Assembly (NCBI RefSeq): GCF_018687715.1 | Contig: NC_056762.1 | Span: forward strand, 42,378,520 to 42,442,519 | From: Carya illinoinensis | Lineage: Eukaryota > Streptophyta > Magnoliopsida > Fagales > Juglandaceae | DNA: 64,000 nucleotides | Direction of reading: 5' to 3' | Part shown: positions 49,481-60,692 of the stretch, one piece after another | How positions within the stretch are numbered: position 1 is the stretch's first letter | Layout: the number at the start of each line of letters is the position of its first letter | Translations under genes and position numbers: made by a program | Notes under the pieces: generated by a model | The model's database searches: none | Seen by the model: the letters and a program-made list of their open reading frames with translations, nothing else | What the model was told of the DNA's origin: nothing

Positions 49481-50741
49481 AATATGGCAATATGCCTTGG
49501 GGTTTGATATTTTATTTAATTATTGGTACCAAATTAATATGATGGTGCCGTGGTTCACAGACACAGAATTTTCGATCCATACACTAAGATCGATTGAGTA
49601 TTATATATTAAAAAAAATTAGTGTTACAATATAGTTATAAAATATATAAGTATTAGTCGTTTTAAAAAGAAAATCAGATTTATTATTAAAGAAATTAATT
49701 TTTTATATAAAGCTTGTATTTTTTTTTTGAGAAGTAGCAAAGTATTTATACATTCACGACTATAAATATTATTTTTTTGAATAAATAAAATAGAAACTTT
49801 TTATAAATTATCTGTAAACGAAAAATTATAAACATTTTTTTAAATCAAGTAACAAAGTAATGATCTAGGCGAATTAACAAGAGATTTATATGAACTAACA
49901 ATAATGATAAGAAAGTTGATGAATTCTTATAATTAACTGTTTGTTAGGAATTAATAGTAAAACATCATTTTGCTTACTGATCGCTTCAAAGTTATGGTTA
50001 TTGAGTTTTTATACATAAATATAGTATTTAGTCTTGTTATTTTCAAAATTTGTTTGAAACCTTTTAAAAATTTGATAAACATTAACTTATTAACACAAAC
50101 ATTATAATAAAAAAATAAAACAAAATAGCATTTCCATTTATTTGTGGTTTTTTTATAGCCTTTTATTTGTTTTTATTTTTTTTGTTTTATATATTTTATT
50201 AAAAATATGTTTGATAATAAATTCCATTCAATACATTAATTCTTTGCTTGTAAGTTTTTTTTTTCCAGTAAATAGTTAAATTATTTATATCATCTTTTTT
50301 ATTTATCATAAGAATAATTTTTTTTATGTATGTTTTTTTTTTGTCAGATTTGTTGCTTTTGCTTTTGTTTGGCTCTTCATCAATCTGGTTGGTATCAATT
50401 TGCTGTGTCCACTTTATTCCTCTGTTTGTGCTCCACTTCCTGGTACGTTCTTTTCTATCTCATTTGAAAAAATATTATTCAATTCTTTTATGTTTATATA
50501 AGTGCGCTTATAATTAGGATAAATTGATGATATTATATTATTGTTATGTTAATATTTACTTTTTTCATTTTTTTATGTTCAATTTTTTTTTTAGATTACG
50601 CACCAAAATTGACACCGAATTTACAATTTTTCATAACTTTATGCCGATTGGTAAGACAATATTATTAAATGCAAAAATATACTTAAACATTATTAACACC
50701 GTTTTTTTTTTTTATCTAACTTCTTTTATGAATAAATCCAG
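49481..50741. other. AT-rich DNA leading into the Helitron gene
   Basis: No gene is recognised. Bases 50,330-50,480 ('ctgtgtccactttattcctc', 'gctccacttcctggtacg') look like 5' untranslated sequence of the Helitron gene. A possible small upstream exon lies at about 50,594-50,650, followed by a GT donor, but its frame is not established. Confidence 0.4.
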
Positions 50742-53700
50742 AAGAGAGTGAAAACAATCCACAAAGAAAAAATTGGTATAGTATCCAATCAAACCAAAAA
50801 AAAGAAGAAATCCGTCAAAAAAGAAGAGAGAGATATGCTGAGTTGAAAAATCTTCGACATAATGAAATGCGAAGGCAAAGGCAGTCTCAGAATGTCCTAT
50901 CTCTTTCTTCAAACAACAATGAAGGGATTTGTATAAGAGAAATTGGATCGTCTTCGAATATCAACTTTTCTGGAATTAACATCGATAACAATACGTCAAC
51001 TTCAGTATTGACCAATCAGGTTTATTCATAACAATTTCTTACTAAAAGAAATATTTCCTTCAATTCCTTTCTCATTCTATTCAATAAATATTAAAAAATG
51101 TTTTTATAGGTTAATTATCTAAATGAAGATGAATTGAATTTTCAAAGAACGTCAAATTCCAATTTAGGTAATGTACAAGCTAACACATTTTTTCGTTAAT
51201 TTTTACATTAATATTTAATATCTTATCTTTAATAATATTATTTTTTATTTTTTTAATATAGGAAAACGACAAAGAAGATCTCCTTGTTTTAGACAAATAT
51301 TACACACTATAATTCTTGAACCAAGTTATTTACCATTAGTACTGTCATGTAAATATTGTGGAGCAAAAAAATTTTATCATGAACCAAACAGTTTTTGTTG
51401 TGCAGATGGAACAATATCGTTAGCGTTTAGTCAAATTTCTAATGAATTATATCAGTTATTTACTTCTAATTCAAACAAATCTGAAAATTTTCGTACATGC
51501 GTGTGTACATATAATAATAAATTTGCCTTCACATCATTTGGAGTTAAGTTTGATACAAATTTATGTAGAAGAAACAGAAGAATTTACACATTTAGAGTTC
51601 AAGGACAAATCTATCATTACATTAATGATTTAATTCCCGAAGATAGATATCCTTCGTACTTGCAACTATACTTCTATGATACTGAACATGAATTAGAAAA
51701 TCGTGTTAATGATGCAGAAAGATTAGATCCTTCCATTATTAGTCAATTGATGGATATACTCAGAATTAATCCATATAGTCATTTCTTTCGAAACTTGAGT
51801 AACATTCCAAATCTCGAAAATCATGTAATTCACATAAGATCAGACGTTGAATTAGATCAACGTGTTTATAATACCCTATCAATATCGCAAGTTGCAGTTA
51901 TTTGGACTGAATCTAATAATTATGCAGAAGAAACAAATCGAAATATTATCGTTTTTAGTCATACAGGTCAAAATCATATTGTTCAATATTATTTTGGTTG
52001 TTACGATCCACTTCAATATCCATTATTATTTCCTCTTGGTGATTCTGGTTGGCATGAAGGAATCGAAAAAATAAAAAAAGGAACAATATTGCTAAACAAT
52101 CAAACATCAACATTAAATGATTTACACAAATCAAGTAATGCAGAGGAATTATTTCGAACTGAAGAAGAAGGTAATAATAATTTTAAGGGTTAGATTTTAT
52201 CCCCTCCAACTATTACTTAATTTACAATGTACCCATAAAATTATTGATTGCATCAAAATATCCCCTCTTATTTTCAAAACGTCCCAATCGCCCTCTTCCA
52301 TCTACAAAAAGCATTAAATCGAAGGAAAATGTCATTTGTGTGCTTTTCACGTGTATTTCCTTTAATGCAAAGACAAAATTACCCTTCACTTCATCAACAA
52401 CATTGTCATTTGCATTTCCCTCGAAAACAAAAGGGGTTGGTTGATCTGCTTTCCTATTTTTTTTATCCCCACGAAAATTTCTCTTTTCACATTATTTTCA
52501 AATTTTTTCCATACATCTCGCAAGTCCAATGAAAGCAGGTCCGGTGTACATGATTGTGAATTAAATGATAGTCCAAGGGGGCAAACTATATTTAACTCTA
52601 ATTTTAATTCTTCTAATTTTGTTATCTTAAACTTTTATATGTTTATATTTCTAAATTTTCTTCCATAATTTTTGTAGTTTTGAAGAAGAAGAAGAAACAA
52701 CCAACAATTTCATGCCGTGAATATTATTGTTTCAAATTACAAATAAGACAACATAACAAATCAATTTTATTATTATCTGGTCGTTTATTACAACAATTTG
52801 TTGTTGACATGTATATTAAAATTGAAACATCAAGATTAAATTATTTTCGTTCGAAACAACAAGAAATTAGATCAGATATATATCAAGGTATTGTTGATAG
52901 TATTGCAATTGGAGAAACTAATGCCTCCAAAATTGGAAGACGAATTATCTTACCTTCATATTTTATTGGAGGTCCAAGAGATATGCGCAAGAGATATATG
53001 GAAGCAATGTCATTAGTTCAACGTTTTGGCAAACCTGATATTTTCTTAACTATGACATGTAATCCAAGTTGGAAAGAAATTTTAGATGAATTAAAACCAC
53101 ATGAAGAAGTTCAAAATCGTCCTGATTTAATTGCATGAATATTTAAAGCAAAATTAGAAGATTTAAAAAATGAATTATTTAAATGAGAAATTTTTGGTAA
53201 AGTTACAGCATATGTTTACACAATTGAACATCAAGAAAGAGGCTTACCACATGTTCATTTTTTAATAATACTACAAAAAGATTGTCGAATTTATGCACCT
53301 GAATCTTTCGATGAAATTGTTTCAGCAGAAATACCTGATAAAACAAAAAATGTACACTTATATAAAAGTGTTGTTAAACATATGATGCATGGTCCTTGCG
53401 GAATATTGAATCCAACTAATATATGTATGAAAAAAAATGGAATTTGCAAAAATCAATATCCCAAAAAATTTACATCTAAAACAACTGTTGGAATTGATTG
53501 TTTTCTATTATACAAACGTTCTAATGACGGAACAATTGTGAAAGTTAGAGGACAAAATTTAGATAATCGTTGGGTTGTACCATATAATCCATATCTTCTT
53601 TCAAAATTTAATTGTCATATAAATGTTGAAATTTGTTCTACAATTAAAGCTGTCAAATATTTGTATAAATATATTTACAAAGGACATGATCGTATCGCTT

Positions 53701-55996
53701 TCAATTTAATCAACGACGAAAATAATCAACAAATTGATGAAATTGAACAATTTCAATCAGGTAGATGGATTACACCACCCGAAGCTACATGGAGAATATA
53801 TGGTTTTGCACTTAACGAAATGTATCCATCAGTTTATAGTTTACATCTGCACCTTGAAAATCAACATTTAGTAGCTTTTCGTGCACATGAAAATTTAAAC
53901 AGCATTTTAAATTCAGATTTGTCAACAAAATCAATGTTAACTGAATTCTTTTTAACAAATCAAATTGATCAAAATGCACACAATTTATTGTACAAAGAAT
54001 TTCCTGAAAAATTCGTTTGGAATCAACAATATAAAATTTGGATTCCAAGAAAAAAATGAAATGTTATAGGGCGAATTGTTAGTGCAAATCCAATTGAAGG
54101 TGAAAGATATTACTTGCGAATATTACTGAACCACATTGGAGGGCCAAAATCATTTGAAGATTTAAAAACAATTAATGGTATTGTTGTGCCCACATTTCGT
54201 GAAGCAGCTAATTTACATGGTCTATTGAACAAAGATAGTAGTTTAGAAGAATGTTTAGAAGAAGCTTGTTTATACCGAATGCCAAATAGTTTAAGACGTC
54301 TTTTTGCAACAATTTTAGTATATTGTAATCGTACAAATCCAAAAGAACTTTGGGAACGATTTGAAAAAGAAATGTCTGAAGATTTTTATTCAACAAATAC
54401 AACAGCAAAAAATATTAAAAAAATAGTACTACAAAACATCTCTTTTACGCTTGAATCAATGGGAAAGAATATAAATATGTATCATCTTGCTCCAATTGAT
54501 ATATTCTCTGACGATGAAGAATTTAGACATCAAGAAATTGATGATGAATTAACTGTTACAATTCCACAAGAAGATCTGCTTGCATCAAATCATTTAAATT
54601 CTGAACAAAAACACGCATATGAATTAATTCTCGAAACTTTACTTCTCAACAAATCTGCTGCATTTTTCATTGATGGTCCTGCTGGCACTGGAAAACATTT
54701 CTATACAAAACACTTCTTGCTGAAATTAGATCAAAACATATGATAGCACTTGCAACTGCATCATCTGGTGTTGCTGCATCAATTTTACCTGGAGGCCGAA
54801 CAGCACATTCACGCTTTAAAATTCCATTAAATATAGAAAAAAATAGTACATGCAATGTTAGCAAACAATGAAATCTTGCTAAATTATTGCGTCTTGCAAA
54901 ATTAATTATATAGGACGAAGCACCTATGTGTGGAAAATATTCTATAGAGGCAGTGGATAAGATGTTACAAGATATAAATGATACAAACCTTCCTTTCGAT
55001 GAAAAAGTTATTGTTTTTGGCGGAGATTTTCGTCAAGTATTACCTGTAATTCAAAAAAGTACAAAAGAACAACAAATTGATGCAAGCTTAACCCGCTCTC
55101 ATTTATGGTCTTCTTTAACCAAAATTAAATTAATAGAAAATATGAGATCTAGATTGGATCCTGATTTTTGTCGTTATTTAATTGAAGTTGGTAATGGTAA
55201 TGAACCAATTACTGTTAAAGATATGATCAAAATTCCAACAGAAATGCTTATTCAATATAACAATGATGCTGACTCTTTAAATTGTTTATTAGAAGCTATT
55301 TTTGAAGACATATCAAATTATTCAAACAATTTAATTGAAATGACAAATCGAGCTATATTAACACCAAAAAATCACTCAGTTGATGAAATAAATGCTATAA
55401 TCATTGAAAAATTTCCAGGTGATATGGTGCGATATTATAGTTTCGATGAAACAATTGATACATCTGAAAAAGGTGTAATCGAAGATTTTTTAAACACTTT
55501 AATACCAAGTGGATTGCCACCACATGAATTATTGCTTAAAAAGAATTGTCCCATCATGTTGGTTAGAAATATAAATCCTTCAGAAGGTTTATGCAATGAC
55601 ACACGATTGATTTGTTGTAATTTTAATCGTAATGTTATTGATGCAAAAATTTCAGTTGGTCATCACAAAGGGAAAAGAGTTTTTATACCCAGAATTCCAT
55701 TCTTACCAGATATAAATGAAAATAATGGTTTTCCATTTAAACGCACACAATTTCCCATCAAATTAAGTTTTGCAATGACAATAAATAAATCACAAGGACA
55801 AACATTAAATTCTGTCGGAATATATTTACCTGAACCAGTATTTTCTCATGGACAATTATATATAGCATTATCAAGAGCCAAAACTGCCAATTCAGTAAAA
55901 ATTCTTATAAGACCAACTACAATTGATAACTATGAAAAAAATTGTACAAAAAATATTGTGTATAAAGATTTTTTGAAAATAACAAACTCATTATAA
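50742..55996 (+). pseudogene. Helitron Rep/helicase (RepHel), inactivated
   Basis: Rolling-circle transposase-helicase of a plant Helitron. Exons: 50,742-51,019; 51,110-51,167; 51,262-52,170; 52,678-55,996, with in-frame joins. Order: basic N-terminal region; zinc-binding CKYCGA...FCC near 51,350-51,410; Helitron-like N domain from about 52,700; HUH motif GLPHVHF (His codons 53,250 and 53,256); two-tyrosine motif YLYKYIYKG near 53,660; then a Pif1-type helicase with GPAGTGK (54,678), DEAPMCG (54,914), GGDFRQVLPV (55,020) and the C-terminal NKSQGQT and YIALSRA. Damage: TGA at 53,136, 53,184, 54,057 and 54,869; TAG at 54,911 in the Walker B region; a one-base loss in the A run at 54,692-54,695 shifts the frame within Walker A. 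It cannot make a working protein. A normal RPA-like partner gene follows. Confidence 0.9.
52171..52677 (+). other. 507-bp intron of the Helitron gene
   Basis: It begins GTAATAAT and ends TTTTTGTAG and restores the frame exactly (Gly to Val-Leu-Lys). It is much longer than the neighbouring introns of about 90 bp and includes C-rich stretches ('tatcccctcc', 'atatcccctctt') unlike the rest of the gene, so it may hold a small insertion. Overlapping frames of 60-95 codons within it are not genes. Confidence 0.6.
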
Positions 55997-56177
55997 TGCT
56001 ATATAAATAGTCATATTTAATATATTCTTTAGTCTGCTCAGTTAATGTTTTTCAAATATTGTTATCATTTATACATTCTATTGTTTTTTTTAATTATATT
56101 ATACAATTTATAATATATATATATATATATATATATAGTAATACTTCTCTATCTTCTAATTTGTAAAAACAGCAAAT

Positions 56178-58296
56178 ATGCGAACCGTTTATGTATCAAT
56201 CAAAGACATTATTCCAGTTACCAAAAACTGGAAAGTAAAAATGCTCGTTGCAGAAAAATCTCCAAAAAGGATTGCACGAAACTCAATAACAAAATATCAG
56301 AATCTCACATTGATAGATCCTCAGGTATGAATCATTTTGTATTTATTATATTTTATACATTTCAATCTATAAACATATTTTGCTTATTGTATTTATTATA
56401 TTGTATTTACTATTGAAATATAAATATTTATTTCTTTAAATCCAATTGATTAATTCTTCAATTTTTTTTATAGGGAAATCGTTTACAAGCAGTCATATTT
56501 GGTAAAGATATCGATCTGCACGATGATACATTGCAGGTTTTTCAATCTTATTATATAGGCAATACATATGTCAAAGCAATAGATCCAAGACACAAAATCG
56601 AATCGCATGAATATCAATGGATCATCAATTCGAGGACAATTATTGAAAATGTTGAAGATGATGAACCAGTGCTAAAGGATCCAGAGTACAATATCATTCC
56701 TTTTAATGAGCTTGATGCTTATAAGGATACAGATTCTGAAATAGGTAATAACTATATAAATAATTATTAGATATATTTATATGCTTTTGTTTCATTATGA
56801 ACTAACAAAAAATATTTTGGTGAAATAGAGATTCTAGCTATTGCAATCCAAATGATGCCACCCAGAGAAGTCAACACTGTTAATGGAAAGGCAACAGTTC
56901 AAGATATACAACTTATTGATGAGAGGTTTAAATACATCTCTAATTACATTTATAGCATTTTTTATTTAACGCATTATAATATTTTTATTATTACAAACTT
57001 AATTCTATTTCTAATTTGTATAGCCTGAAGCCTTTAACTTTAACAATGTGGGCTCGATTTGTTCATGACGAATGTCAACAAATTTCAAACATCATTGCAA
57101 CAAAACCAATAATTCTTAGAATGCGAATTAAAGTTGGTTCTTATGAAGGTACTTTTCATTCAAAATAATACTTTTGTTAATTATTTATCATGTATTTATA
57201 TATTTGCTAACACATATTTATAATACAGGTCTATCTTTATCATCACAAGTGACAAACGTGTTTACCATCGATCCTCTTTTACCAGCTGCGGTTTCGTTAC
57301 GTACATGGTAAATTGTCTTTTTTTAAAACTTATTTCAATAATTAATTTTATAAAATCTAAATTATTTATTGTTTCATTCATTATAAAATAATATCGTATA
57401 ATTTTAACACATATTATTGTTTTTTTATTACAACCATCGTTTTAATTATTAATGTAACTTTTTTTTACTACATACATTGCTTTAATTATTAATATAATTT
57501 TTTAGGGCAACCCAAAATGATGCATTACTAGAAGAAATCATTGCCAAGGGTTTCAATACATCAAGAGGATCGAGTTCAAGCAATGCCATACAGGCAATGA
57601 CGGTATAACTTTCTTTTTTAAGACTAAATTATTTCTTTCTATTTAAATTCACTTTATTGCTACATTCATATTAGAAATTTATTTTTTTATTTTTAATGCA
57701 GAAATCAACATTTACAGTTAAAGCAAAATTTTTATTACTCGATTTGCATCAGCCGTTCTACTATAGGTCCTGTGTCAACTGCAATAAAGCGACTGGATAT
57801 GATTATAATGAAAAGTTCTCGTGTTACAATTGCAAAAATATGAGCATCGGACATCCACGGTAAAAAATTTATTTCAATACTTTAAATTATCATTTTTTAC
57901 ATAATAAATATAAAATAATAATTATAAAAATTATGCAATAATGATATTCTCATTAATTATAGTTCTTGAGTATATTTGGAAATAGAAGATGACACATGAT
58001 GCATAGCAGTTGTTGCCTTTGGATTGGTGGCAGAAGAAATTCTGAATTTTACAGCAGTTCATCTATTAGAGCACACAGGCGAGGTAATAAATCTCTTTAT
58101 AAATTTATTCAAAAAAACATATTACATTATGTTCTATATTTTTTCATTATTACAGGAACACCTACCATATTTAGCAAACATTGCAAATGCAATTTTAGAA
58201 AAAGAATGGATTATACACTTGCGCGCAGAGATGAATCAATATGGACAATTACGACAGAACAAGCTCAATGTTCTCTCTGTCGAATCTATAAATTAA
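56178..58296 (+). pseudogene. Helitron-borne RPA1-like single-strand DNA-binding protein, inactivated
   Basis: Plant Helitrons often carry a gene resembling replication protein A subunit 1, thought to bind the single strand made during transposition. Exons: 56,178-56,324; 56,474-56,744; 56,829-56,925; 57,024-57,148; 57,229-57,307; 57,506-57,602; 57,702-57,859; 57,963-58,083; 58,156-58,296. All junctions are GT-AG and the phases agree. The start reads MRTVYVSIKDIIP, then OB-fold segments (YQNLTLIDPQ, RLQAVIFGKD; LTLTMWARFVHDEC), then a zinc finger CVNC-x10-CYNC near 57,777-57,830 and EHLPYLANIANAILEKEW at the C terminus. Exon 8 has two in-frame stops (TGA at about 57,968 and 57,997). It lies 180 bp after RepHel on the same strand, as in other plant Helitrons. 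Confidence 0.85.
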
Positions 58297-58879
58297 GCTA
58301 CGCTATAGATACTCTAAATATCTTTTTGTTAATCTTATCACTTTTATTATTATACCTTTAAATAGAACAGTGACATGTATGTATAGTTCATATATGTATA
58401 ATTATATACTTAAATGGGACACTATCTTGTATATAAACTTTAAGTTTGCTTCTTTACTTTTAAACTCTGTTATAATTATATACATAAATAGGATACTAAC
58501 TTGTATGTAAAGGAATTTGTGGAATTGGACGTGTAATGACCCATGAATTTGTTGGATTTTATTGTTGGGTTATTAATTTCAATATGGTAGTTACATTTGG
58601 TTTTGATATTATATTGTTCTGGATATTTAGAAGTTTAGAATTGTTTACTCACAATGTGCTTTGTGTGGTTATTTTCTAACCTATATTTAACTTTTCCAAT
58701 GGTCTAACCGAGAGTTTGGATATGCATGATTAAATGCATATTTATATGAGTCATTGGATCATGTCATATATATGAAAATCCCTGAAAGAAAAAAAATGGA
58801 GCACATAAAACATCTACCAGAAGATAAAAACACAAATATGAATATTTGTTAAATATTATTTTTTTATCTCGAAGCAAAA
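58297..58879. other. Helitron downstream region, end not found
   Basis: Two related segments ('tataattatatac.taaat.ggacactatcttgtat' near 58,397 and 58,470) form a short diverged repeat. I looked for a hairpin followed by CTRR and found none, so the Helitron 3' end is missing or changed. No gene. Confidence 0.45.
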
Positions 58880-59307
58880 TTACAGAAATTTGAGGCTTTT
58901 TGCCTCAATCTTTAAACGCTCTTGCTCTTCAAAAATCTGTATGCCTTTTCTATCTAAAGGAGTAGCCACTCGAAAAGAAGATTTAAGCAAAGATTTTAAA
59001 TCTCTATTATCTCGCTTTAGTGCTTTATCTTCATGTTGGACTCCAGAAGAAGCCGCTGAAGGATAGAAATATTCTCGTGGAGTTTGTCAACCCCACCAGT
59101 CCTGGATTGTAGTCGCTCAGAATATACGACAATGGTTGATGAGTATCGGGTGCCGAGATTCACAAGCTCGTAGATAATTTCATTATCTGACTTATTAGTT
59201 AGATCATTATTGGATTGCATTATAGCACCTATGGAAGAAGCAGAAACAACTGGTGAACGAGGTGTATAATACCTCATATATTGGTAATGAGAAGATTGCT
59301 GAGCCAT
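58880..59307 (-). pseudogene. Uncharacterised small coiled-coil protein with one frameshift
   Basis: The ATG at 59,307 starts MAQQSSHYQYMRYYTPRSP. It continues through a Ser/Asn-rich stretch to a helical region (ISILQRLLLESNMK) and meets a stop at 59,017. One base appears lost near 59,030, because the next frame goes on smoothly (LKRDNRDLKSLLKSS, VATPLDRKGIQIFEEQERLK) to a TAA at 58,880. The intended product is about 142 residues: a variable N terminus and a charged coiled-coil C terminus. A TATA box and three direct repeats lie upstream. I do not recognise the family. It could be a retroelement or viral-type accessory ORF, or a captured host gene. Confidence 0.5.
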
Positions 59308-59408
59308 TGCAAAATGAGAAAGCAGAAAGAGATTGCAGAATAAGAATGCAGACTAATTTCAGAAAAGTGGAGAATATGAGATGTAAAAGAAGATGAACTG
59401 AATAATTC

Positions 59409-59416
59409 TTTTATAG
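59409..59416 (-). promoter_or_regulatory. TATA box of the small minus-strand gene
   Basis: On the minus strand 'ctataaaaga' lies about 105 bases before the ATG at 59,307, followed by a pyrimidine-rich leader. It fits a plant core promoter. Confidence 0.55.
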
Positions 59417-59474
59417 AGAAAATTATGACGAATCATCTCTCGTGAAGCATTTCTCTACAAGAGACAAGAGTGAT

Positions 59475-59605
59475 GTAGTATCATAGCTGCGGCGCCTGAC
59501 AGCTACAGAAGAACAATGTAGTATCATAGTTGCGGCGACTGACACCTATAGAAGAGCAATGTAGTGTCATAGCTATGCGGCGCCTGACAGCTACAGAAGA
59601 CCTGT
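59475..59605 (-). promoter_or_regulatory. Three 43-bp direct repeats upstream of the TATA box
   Basis: Units start at 59,475, 59,518 and 59,561 and share 'gta(g)t.tcatagctgcgg' and 'gcgcctgacagctacagaag'. They lie 60-190 bases upstream of the TATA box of the small minus-strand gene. Exact spacing and position are those of repeated upstream promoter elements, but no known factor site is claimed. Confidence 0.7.
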
Positions 59606-59661
59606 AAAAATCCTACGAATCAAAGTTGTTTGGTCTAAAACAGAGGGCCACCGCTTTTGTT

Positions 59662-59663
<2 letters not shown>

Positions 59664-59693
<30 letters not shown>
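59664..59693. repeat. (GA)n microsatellite
   Basis: About 15 GA units lie between the repeat-bearing promoter and the hAT half. Confidence 0.9.
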
Positions 59694-59695
<2 letters not shown>

Positions 59696-59859
59696 TAACG
59701 GCTTAATTTTGATGAATTCTCTACTAACTACTAAATTTTTTAAAATTTTATAATTTAATAGAGGTTCTACTTGTTAGTTGTATAAATTCAATATTAGTTC
59801 TTATTTATTTATTTATTTAATTTATTAATTATTAAATCTTATTAAAAAAAACAATTCAA

Positions 59860-60069
59860 ACTCGAGCTTGAGCTCGAGCTCGGCTCGACTCGAACTCGTT
59901 TGTGGAACGAGTTCGAGCTCGAGCTCGAGTTAAGATTTTAGCCTATCGAGTCTAGCTCAAACAAAGAATTAAAAAAAATTTCGAGCTCGGACTTGAGCTC
60001 AGGCTCGAGTATTTTGAGTCGAGCCGAGCTCGACAAGCCAAAACTCGGCTCGGCTCAATTACAGCCCTA
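59860..60069 (-). mobile_element. hAT-type element, left half (end A)
   Basis: Dense in 'gagctcgagctcg' and 'ggctcg' words, ending 'caattacagcccta' at 60,069. Read outward-in on the minus strand it starts TAGGGCTGTAATTGAGCCGA, matching the end at 22,478 over its first 18 bases with two differences. It is flanked on the right by catagagt (60,070-60,077), the complement of actctatg. No opposite end is found to its left. Confidence 0.7.
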
Positions 60070-60690
60070 CATAGAGTTTAGGCCCATGGTTAGCTGCACA
60101 AGGAACATTTTCATGACTAAACTCTTAATTATTATTCAATCACGTGCAACTAGCATGAGTAATTGAGTTTGGGTGTTGCAGCATGAGAGAATTTTTTAAA
60201 GTTACATGTGTTTAAGCTGGGCTAGCCAGAAGCCTAGTCAACCAAGCCTGGAGATTTGTTTGGGGTTACTCTAATTCTTAGGCCCAATCCCAAATACAAG
60301 AATTTTTGTTGCTTGATTGAAGGCTGGTAGACTTTCCCCAGCCTAGGCTTAAGCTCGAATCAAGCCGAGTCATAAATTTTTTAAGAGACTGACCAATTTT
60401 TATACAAGCTAGTGCTACTAATTAAGAATTAGAAACTTATAATAATATATTTGCAACTCAAATCAATCACAATTCACTTTATTCATACATTAACATGAAT
60501 TTAAACGGTCACTAAAACAGTCATGTCATCAGAATAAGAAGAAAGAGACCAAGAAATCTTTCATATTTTCTATGGTCTCCATGCCCCAACCTTATATATT
60601 TGGATGCATGTGTTGAGCAATCTGCTAAACTTATTAATTTATTCTACAAGATCGTTTTTTTTTTTCTTTATTAACACGTAAACGTAAACC
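60070..60690 (-). repeat. Target duplication and downstream flank of synthase copy 2
   Basis: Bases 60,070-60,077 are the 8-bp target duplication. From there to about 60,660 the minus strand matches the downstream flank of copy 1 (36,690-37,350), so the duplicated unit includes at least 600 bp of 3' flank. Confidence 0.75.
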
Positions 60691-60692
60691 TA

